A stretch of DNA of 5,642 nt, taken from the NCBI GenBank assembly GCA_017447325.1, contig JAFSNU010000244.1, positions 1-5,642 on the forward strand, given 5' to 3'. The notes beneath the pieces were generated by a model. The model did no database searches and was not told the DNA's origin. It was given only the letters and a program-made list of their open reading frames with translations. This document shows positions 1-5,642 of this stretch, piece by piece. The stretch's first letter is position 1. Every line of letters begins with the position of its first letter. Origin of the DNA: Synergistaceae bacterium (GTDB lineage Bacteria; Synergistota; Synergistia; Synergistales; Aminobacteriaceae). Made by a program: the position numbers and the translations under genes.

Positions 1-842
1 TAAAGTTCTTTCGCAGCCTGAGAGCGAGCGCGACGTTTATTTAAACGACGAATTAAAGGCGTTCAAGTACGTTAACGGCGGTTTGTTCGAAGATACACAA
101 ATTTAAATACCAAATTTAAATCAGCCTGATGATACGCCGGTTAAAATTATTCTTGAAGATATGTCAAACGGCTTTGACTGGAGCAATATCAGCCCGACGA
201 TTTTCGGCGCGCTGTTCGAAAGCACTTTAAACTCTGATACGCGAGATTCAAACGGAATGCACTATACTTCAATCGAGAATATTCATAAAGTTATAGACCC
301 GTTGTTCCGTAGTGAGTTGAAAATTCAGCTTGACGCGATAATCAACTCACCGATCGGCGGAACTCGGACTAAGAATTTAAAGAGCATGCAAAACAAATTG
401 TCAGGCTTAAAATTTTTAGATCCTGCTTGTGGCTCCGGAAATTTCTTGACTGAGACTTATTTATCATTAAGACGACTTGAAAATAAAATATTAAAAGAGC
501 TTGACAATGCCGGTCAGATTAAAATGATTTTCAGTCAAGACGAGAGCCCGATTAAAGTTTCTATAAATCAGTTTTACGGCATTGAGATAAATGATTTTGC
601 TGTGTCAGTCGCAAAAACGGCCTTATGGATTGCCGAGCATCAGATGATGAAAGAGACGCAGGACATATTGCACGACTTTTCAAGAGATTTTTTGCCGCTG
701 AAGACTTATGTAAATATAATTGAGTCAAACGCGCTAAAAATTGACTGGCGTGAGGTCATCAAGCCTGAAGAGTTAAATTATATTATGGGCAATCCGCCGT
801 TTAGGGGCTACTCTCTTCAGACACAGGAGCATAAGGAAGAAA
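1..842 (+). repeat. Left arm of long imperfect inverted repeat
   Basis: The copy A sequence matches the reverse complement of 1436-2277 nearly end to end. By eye, identity is high in most places and drops at third codon positions. Base 1 aligns with 2277, and the match fades after CAGGAGC near 835-842. The two arms are separated by about 590 bp that belong only to copy B. The arms are paralogous coding DNA, not an insertion-sequence terminal repeat, and no transposase is visible. Confidence 0.85.
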
Positions 843-850
843 TAATGTCA
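1..850 (+). pseudogene. MmeI-like (type IIL) restriction-methyltransferase, copy A: middle fragment
   Basis: This is the central part of an MmeI-like fused endonuclease/adenine methyltransferase, which modifies (and in intact members cleaves) unmethylated foreign DNA. The frame is open from base 2 and ends in NGGLFEDTQI with a TAA at 104-106. It then continues in the same frame through IILEDMSNGFDWSNISPTIF. The SAM-binding motif I (FLDPACGSGNF, about 413-445) and the catalytic motif IV NPPF (791-802) are both present. The ATG at 161 is internal to the domain and has no good ribosome binding site, so it is not a true start. Homology stops after EHKEEIMS near 848. The frame then runs into the reverse side of copy B and ends by chance at 868. 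The target-recognition and C-terminal parts are missing, and the endonuclease N-terminus would lie left of the window. The TAA replaces a residue that is Glu in copy B. It is almost certainly a non-functional remnant. Confidence 0.88.
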
Positions 851-2817
851 ACGAGCCATAAACAATAGCGAGGCTTCCTGTCGATAAAATCCTTGCCCCT
901 CATGAACGGCCTGATAAACTTTTCAGCTTGCGGCTTATGCTTTAATAACTCGTCTCGCTCTTGCTCAGTCAAAATTAAATTGCCGCCCTCAGCTGGCTTG
1001 CCTCCGCTAATCATCTTTAGCACATCGCATAAAGGATTAGAACGCACGTCAATGAATATATTATCAGCGTCGATTAAATACGGGTTAATATTATTTGCCT
1101 CGTAAATCTTTTCGCCGTCATAAATTCTTGCAGCTTTATTATTTAAATTATTAAAGCCGATTATCACGACGTGAACCTGCGCCATGTCCGTTGACTCGCT
1201 GTTCCATTTTAACGTCCGCCATGCGAAATTGATTTTAATATTAAATCTCTCGATTAACGGCTTCCAAACTGCGCTGACTTGTTCGCCCTGCGTTATCGAG
1301 TTAGTCGATACGAACGCCGCTTTTATATTTGTATCTTTCATGAATTCAGCTGCCTTAAAGTACCACGCCGCAACGTAATCAATCTTTCCGGCGGATTTAT
1401 AGGGCTTGCCGCTCTCGTCCGAGTAAACTTTTAAAATTTTATTCTTCTGCTCCTGCGTCTGAAGAGAGTAGCCCCTAAAGGGAGGATTAGCCATAATATA
1501 ATTTAGCGTTCTTGGCTCTAGAACACCCCGCCAATCAATTTTTAATGCGTTAGACATGTAAATCCTTCATAAGTTTTTAGAGGTGGGTTCTCACCCGTAT
1601 AATCGTGTAATATGTCAAGGGTCTCTTTCATCATATGATGCTCGGCAATCCATAAGGCAGTTTTGGTAACTGACACAGCAAAATCATTTATCTCAATGCC
1701 GTAAAACTGATTTATAGAAACTTTAATCGGGCTCTAGTCTTGATTAAAAATCATCTTAATCTGCCCGGCCTTGTCAAGCTCTTTTAAAATCTTATTCTCA
1801 AGATGTCTTAATGATAAATAAGTCTCAGTCAAGAAATTTCCGGAGCCGCAAGCGGGGTCTAAAAACTTTAAGCCAGCTAATTTGTCTTGAAACTTCGCAA
1901 GCTCTTTATTACGCTTCGCATTAAGCGGCTGATTAACTATTGCATCAAACTGCGCTTTCAATGCCTCTAAGAATAAATGTTCTATGACTAGATGAATATT
2001 CTCTATTGAAGTATAGTGCATACCGTTTGAACTGCGCGTCTCAGGATTTAGCGTGCTCTCAAAGACCGCACCGAAAATCGTCGGGCTGATATTGCTCCAA
2101 TCGAAGCCGTTTGACATATCTTCAAGAATTATCCTCAACGGCTCACTGTCCGGACTATTCAACTTTGGAATTTCGATTTATATATCTTCAAACAATCCGC
2201 CGTTGACGTACGGGAATGCCCTTAATTCGTCGTTTAAATAAACGTCGCGTTCGCTCTCATCCTGCGAAAGAACTTTAAACAAGTCAAGCATGGCGCGCCG
2301 CGCGTCATGCGAGTTAGCTTTTAAATAATCATGGAATGCGCCCTTATTAAAAAGGTCGGAATCTTCAGCATAAAGCAAAAACACTATTCGAACACAAAAG
2401 ATGTTTAGACTTCTTAAAGCTTCCGGACTTTCGGGCTTTATATAACGGGGCTTGACTGCGTCATAAAGCATTTTGACGAGCTCGCCGACTTTAACGGAAA
2501 TTTCAAGCTCTCTAATTTCTTTCGGAGCTTGAGCGTTCACGTCAACTAACTTCCGTCGGAATTCTTAATTTGCTTGCTCAAGTCAACGTCAAAGCTCTTT
2601 TGCTCAACTAATACCCGCGTTGACGGGATATAAGCGTCAATAAAACTCTTGTGTTTCAGCTCGACGCGCTTCTCATAATCGATTAAAGTCCCAGGCTGTT
2701 CAACGCCACAGACATAGCGCAGCAGCTCAAGCCAGAATTTTTGCGTGTCGCTCTTCTCGTCGCCTCTATCTGTCCAACGAGCTTTAAAAATCATTTATCG
2801 CACTTTTGCTCATTCAT
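849..2817 (-). pseudogene. MmeI-like (type IIL) restriction-methyltransferase, copy B: multiply broken
   Basis: This is a paralogue of copy A that retains the N-terminus. The best original start is ATG at 2817, preceded by GAGGAG. It reads MNEQKCDK and then hits TGA, and adding one A to the AAA run at 2794-2796 would continue into MIFKARWTDRGDEKSD. The endonuclease motif is D (about 2638) followed by ExK (EQK, 2597-2605), in the context SFIDAYIPSTRVLVEQKS. At about 2541-2552 an internal deletion, which I judge to be some 55-75 codons, joins SDGS to a second frame reading VDVNAQAPKEIRE. Further lesions are TAA at 2178-2180 and TAG at 1734-1736 (GAG in copy A), plus a 1-nt deletion near 1556 before SNALKIDW. 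Motif I (DPACGSGNF) is at about 1833-1859 and NPPF at 1477-1488. The pre-TRD region ends at KPRYCLWLVD, about 849, where copy A begins in opposite orientation. The target-recognition domain is lost. Function is not possible as read. Confidence 0.9.
1436..2277 (-). repeat. Right arm of long imperfect inverted repeat
   Basis: This is the counterpart of the left arm, inside copy B. The two arms include one uninterrupted identical stretch of 67 nt (1669-1735 here, 543-609 on the other arm). The divergence elsewhere argues against a recent inverted duplication of one locus. Confidence 0.85.
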
Positions 2818-3015
2818 AAAATTACTCCTCGTTTTTTAATATGTGAAATTATTATCGAGTAATAATATTATTATATTACCATTCAAATTAACGTAATAAC
2901 GGCTCATATTCAAACGATAATACCATAAAACGATAAATATATTACTATATCAAATTACCCCCCTTAACGTCCTTTAAAAACGTTTTTACTAAAAACAAAT
3001 ATTCTGTCTGATAAC
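2818..3015. promoter_or_regulatory. AT-rich gap between helicase and copy B, with palindromes
   Basis: No gene is visible in these roughly 200 bases. A 14-bp perfect palindrome (TAATAATATTATTA) sits at 2860-2873, and a TATAAT match for minus-strand transcription lies at 2870-2875. The only -35-like partner is a weak TTACGT at 15-nt spacing. A second perfect 14-bp palindrome (TAAAAACGTTTTTA, 2975-2988) overlaps a GTTTTT-act-AAAAAC hairpin at 2982-2996, so only one of these two can form at a time. In DNA this AT-rich, such palindromes can arise by chance, so operator, promoter and terminator roles are all unproven. Confidence 0.3.
2824..2829 (-). promoter_or_regulatory. Ribosome binding site for copy B (GAGGAG)
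   Basis: On the minus strand GAGGAG is followed by TAATTTT and then ATG at 2817, which is near-ideal spacing. It favours 2817 over the ATG at 2794, which has no comparable signal and has a TAA immediately upstream in its own frame. That decides the original start and implies a 1-nt loss just before 2794. Confidence 0.75.
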
Positions 3016-4077
3016 TTAGAACAGCGCAAAAACAGCAAGTCGCGCTATAATGTTATTTTCGACTAAAGATAATATATAATTATCGCCGGTTTTATGCCAA
3101 ACAAAACTTGAACGCTCGAATAAATCAATAGTACTTATAGTAGGAGTTCCTAAATCAGCCGCAATAAATTGATCATCTCCTCGATCTTCGTCCTATATCG
3201 CCTTTAAAAGAGAACGCTTATTAGGTTTTATATATTCCCTACCTGCCAGCGTTGCTAAGCTACAAAGTTTATGATTTCGCGCTGTATCGACAAAATCAAT
3301 CAAAAGACAATCTTGTTTATCTGGAGCAATACGCAAGCCACGCCCTACACATTGAATGAATAAGCCTTTTGACTTTGTAGGTCTTGCCATAAGTATTAAA
3401 CTCAAGTCCGGCGCATCCCAACCTTCCGTCAAAACCCCGACATTAATTAAAAGCTTGCAAATCATGATTAGAAAATCGATTTAAAACATCTTGCCGCTCC
3501 TCGCTATTCATATCTCCATAAACGGCCTCGCAAGATATTCCGCGATTTCGAAATGCTTCGGCAAGATGTAAAGCATGGTCAACTTTAACGCAAAAAGCAA
3601 CTCCGCGCCGTCCTTCTCCCAAATTCAAATAAGAATTAACTATAAGCTCATTACGCTGAGGCGTATCTATTACCGCTGAAAGCTTATTGACTGAAAAATC
3701 TCCTGCCGTCATCGTGACATCTGAAATATCACAGTCAGTTGAGACTTCAAGCCCGCGAATATCTGATAAATAACCTGCTTTAATCATTGTTAGAATACTT
3801 CGCTCAAATATTATCTTCTCAAAAACTGCTTCAAGCCCTGCATTATCACCTCTATAAGCTGTAGCAGTCACGCCTAATAATAATTTATCCGGCTGACTGA
3901 TCATAAATCCTAAGTCATTAAATATCTTCGTATAACTATCTGTGACAGCGTGATGCGCCTCATCACATATTAAAAGCTTGAAATCTCGTTTTACAAGTTC
4001 CTCAGTATGACGTGCTGCTGTCTGAACTGATGCTATACAAATATTACTTTCAAGGCCTCCGAGCTCTTCAGCCTTAA
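3016..4077 (-). pseudogene. DEAH-box SF2 helicase, 3' exon after a group II intron
   Basis: This is the C-terminal two-thirds of an ATP-dependent helicase of the broad COG1061/Res-subunit type. Reading from the intron edge, KAEELGGLESN leads into motif Ia (IASVQTA), then motif II DEAH (3953-3964), motif III (GVTATAYRGD), motif IV region (GVAFCVKVDHA), motif V (LTEGWDAP) and motif VI (QCVGRGLRIAPDKQ), then LIDFVDTARNHKL. Motif I (Walker A) must lie in the 5' exon beyond the window. One extra T in the run at 3449-3452 breaks the frame between DLQA and LINVGVLTEG. A TAG at 3193-3195 interrupts the C-terminal part, which still reads TISTIDLFERSSFVWHKTGDNYILSL before a TAA at 3016-3018. The ATG at 3904 is internal, between motifs II and III, so it is not a start. 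The gene lies upstream of copy B on the same strand. Its substrate and its role in restriction are unknown. Confidence 0.85.
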
Positions 4078-4112
4078 ATAGCGATAGGTAAGCCTTTGGT
4101 GCTATCTCCGGT
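4078..4112 (-). ncRNA. Group II intron domain VI and 3' splice site (candidate)
   Basis: Downstream of domain V the minus strand reads GAAGCGGGGGAAAAACC and then a weak hairpin in which GATAG can pair with CTATC. Inside it, CC and GG flank an AAA loop, and CTTAC holds an unpaired A that could be the branch point. That A is 11 nt from the proposed end, further than the usual 7-8, so either the pairing or the end assigned here may be slightly off. The terminal AT fits the AY rule. Confidence 0.55.
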
Positions 4113-4126
4113 TTTTCCCCCGCTTC

Positions 4127-4160
4127 ACACCGTACGTGCAGCTTTCACTGCATACGGCGT
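4127..4160 (-). ncRNA. Group II intron domain V (catalytic hairpin)
   Basis: The minus strand folds as the standard 34-nt domain V. A 9-bp lower stem (ACGCCGTAT with GTACGGTGT, including G-U wobbles) is followed by a 2-nt AC bulge and a 5-bp upper stem (GCAGT with GCTGC), capped by a GAAA tetraloop. The catalytic triad at positions 2-4 is CGC rather than the commoner AGC, and the opposite strand has G in place of U, which keeps the pairing. The complete fold suggests that the ribozyme core here is undamaged. Confidence 0.92.
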
Positions 4161-4220
4161 TCCATCGTTAGTAACTTCTTCAAATCTAAATCAGTCTACC
4201 TGTTTGTAAATTATTACTTC

Positions 4221-5641
4221 TTAAACAATTTTGGCGTATCCAGCAAGCTCACGAAGATTGTTTAATTTTTTCATTTGCTCTTTATTCAATTTGCAGATTA
4301 CTTTGTATTTTTCCACTGCTTCCTTTGTATTAGCATGAATTAACTTGTGTATCGGCTTCAATACTAATATATTATCTGCTCCACCCTTATATTTAGGCGT
4401 TTTATGATGGCAGTGGATTTCGCTTGTTACCGTAAATTCCTGTCCTGTTACAGCGCATTTGCCCATTTGAGCAGAGAAGAGAGCTATGCGGTTATCCGCA
4501 TATTCGCAGTTTTTTTATAGAGTGGCTGTCTCATAAGCTCCTTCATGAGCCTTGTGTTGATTTTAAGGCTGTCATGAATTTCAGTCCTGCCCTCCGCTGT
4601 ATAGCTGCAAATTGCTCGCTTCTTATTCATCGGGTTCTTGCACTGTATATATCCGATTGGGTAGATAAGTTCGTCTGTCCCTGCTACGTATCGCAGCATT
4701 TGAGACTTGCCGTATCGTTTCCTCTCGACATCGGTCAGCTGTCTGCCCTTTCTTATTAATCTGCCTTTGAGCCGATTTGTAAGTACTGTCATAATTGCTC
4801 GATTTAGCTTATGGCAATCAAGGCTAATATCCGTTGCAATTTGATAGTAATTTTGCATTCCCATAACCTTTAGATTATAGAGACGGGTTTCTCCGAGTTC
4901 TCCTTTAATCGGGGCTGGTCTTGCAATTTTCTTAGCCTGCTCAATTAATTCTTGCTTTTTACGCTTTAATTGCTTGTCCGTAATATGCGATTGTACTACT
5001 AACTTTCGGCCTTTCCCGTGTACTCTAATTTTAAACCCTAAGAACTCTGAGTACTTTTTCTTGACGTTGACAACTTTAGTTTTTTCTTCCGAAACTTCCA
5101 ACTTCAGCCGTTCTTACAGCTTTTGTGTCACCGCAATTTTTGTTAGTTCTGCTTCCGTCTTTGTTCTACAGAATATTCTAAAGTCATCTGCATAACGGAC
5201 GATATACATTTCTTTGAGCTTTGTTTTACGCATTGCCCTATATCCATGGCTTTTATCTTGACTGAGCCTACCATCTGTCCGTGAGTGCTTGTATTTACAT
5301 ACATTTGGGTTGTTTTCCCAGTTGTTTTCTATCCAGTGGTCAAGCTCGTTTAGAACGATATTGGCAAGGAGAGGCGATATAATTCCGCCTTGCGGCGTTC
5401 CTTTCCTTGGATATAGCAGCTTTTCGTCCAGCATCCTAATCGGGGCTTTTAGTATGCGCTTGATTTTACTCTTTAAGGCCTCATCTTGAATACCCAAGGC
5501 GTACATTTGATGTAACAGTTTCTGGTGGTTCACGTTATCGAAAAATCCTTTTATATCAAATTCTACAACAAAATGTAGATTGCTACGTTGCAGCCTTCGA
5601 TAGGTTTCCGCTATAGCGTGTTCCACAGACCGGTTAGGTCT
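4221..5641 (-). pseudogene. ltrA: Group II intron reverse transcriptase-maturase with HNH endonuclease, broken and N-terminally cut by window edge
   Basis: The product aids splicing (maturase), reverse transcribes the intron and nicks target DNA (HNH domain). The frame enters from the right edge as RPNRSVEHAIAETYRRL. It continues through FDIKGFFDNVNH, then TPQGGIISPLLANIVLNELD, and the catalytic YADD (5183-5194) in YIVRYADDFRIF. A TAA at 5114-5116 follows AVTQKL where the family usually has Lys before ERLKLE. The frame then resumes as EVSEEKTKVVNVKKKYSEFLGFKI and runs through the thumb/maturase X region (LYNLKVMGMQNYYQIATDI). Loss of one G at 4504/4505 shifts the frame just before EYADNRIALFSAQMGKC, the family's usual link to the HNH part. 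HNH residues are visible in GKCAVTG, IHCHHKTPKYKGG and HKLIH. The GTG at 5626 is internal. The family match is strong. As read, no full-length protein is made, so mobility would need a protein supplied from elsewhere. Confidence 0.9.
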
Positions 5642-5642
5642 A

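Larger units (their letters stand above)
4078..5642 (-). mobile_element. Group II intron (3' part), inserted in the helicase gene
   Basis: This is a retroelement ribozyme that splices from RNA and moves by target-primed reverse transcription. A maturase-HNH reading frame is followed, on the minus strand, by a canonical domain V (4127-4160) and a domain VI candidate that ends ...CCTATCGCTAT at 4078. That ending fits the AY 3' end typical of group II introns. Helicase coding resumes directly after it, in frame, with TTAAGGCTGAAG. The inferred insertion is after the first base of a codon, between helicase motifs I and Ia. Domains I-III and the 5' splice site lie past 5642, so EBS/IBS pairing cannot be tested here. 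The exact 3' boundary rests on the AY end and exon homology, and could be off by a few bases. Confidence 0.9.

Noticed and set aside
893..1378. Plus-strand open frames at 893-1105 and 1184-1378
   Set aside because: They lie opposite copy B, whose minus-strand frame gives a clear family match. Their own proteins resemble nothing I recognise.
161..1557. ATG 161 (plus) and ATG 1557 (minus) as gene starts
   Set aside because: Homology continues upstream of both in the paralogue. The first follows an in-frame stop and the second follows a 1-nt frameshift, and neither has a convincing ribosome binding site.
1..2277. Simple inverted chimera of one locus (amplification artefact)
   Set aside because: The arms differ at many positions, so they are two distinct paralogues. 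A chimeric join between paralogues is not excluded and is listed as an alternative in the junction finding.
849..4077. DISARM or BREX system
   Set aside because: No DUF1998, PLD, PglZ or BrxC-like gene is visible, and the methyltransferase has MmeI-like endonuclease architecture.
104..5116. Reassigned stop codons (TAA/TAG read as an amino acid)
   Set aside because: The stops align with Glu, Gln and Lys, use both TAA and TAG, and coexist with frameshifts and deletions. No single reassignment explains them.
4574..5489. Plus-strand open frames at 4574-4759, 4974-5195 and 5289-5489
   Set aside because: They are antisense to the intron reverse transcriptase and have no domain signal.
1..5642. 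CRISPR array, tRNA or rRNA genes
   Set aside because: No regularly spaced direct repeats and no tRNA- or rRNA-like sequence were seen on either strand.

Overview
The window is a decaying defence-type locus in a bacterium of moderate, AT-leaning base composition. No gene in it is intact. The lineage cannot be fixed from the sequence. The AT-rich intergenic DNA, a bacterial HNH-bearing group II intron and an MmeI-like restriction-modification enzyme are all bacterial traits, but none is diagnostic of a phylum.

Layout, left to right. (1) 1-850, plus strand: the middle part of an MmeI-like (type IIL) restriction-methyltransferase, copy A. It enters from the left edge, has one in-frame stop and is cut off just after the NPPF motif. 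(2) 849-2817, minus strand: a second, diverged paralogue, copy B. It has its PD-(D/E)xK endonuclease start and methyltransferase core, but carries an internal deletion, two in-frame stops, two likely 1-nt frameshifts and a truncated C-terminus. Copies A and B are fused tail to tail, so 1-842 and 1436-2277 form a long, imperfect inverted repeat. (3) 2818-3015: AT-rich gap with a strong ribosome binding site for copy B and several short palindromes. (4) 3016-4077, minus strand: the 3' exon of a DEAH-box superfamily 2 helicase, with one frameshift and one in-frame stop. (5) 4078 to the right edge, minus strand: a group II intron inserted in the helicase gene. It shows a textbook 34-nt domain V, a domain VI candidate and a reverse transcriptase-maturase-HNH reading frame that itself has one stop and one frameshift. 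The intron's 5' end, the RT N-terminus and the helicase's 5' exon lie beyond the window.

Before decay the minus-strand genes probably formed a helicase-then-RM unit: a helicase followed about 200 bp later by a fused endonuclease-methyltransferase. That the two worked together is inference from strand and order only. The most notable features are the tail-to-tail fusion of two diverged paralogues, a 67-nt identical patch between them that suggests gene conversion, and the density of independent lesions in every gene, including the mobile intron.
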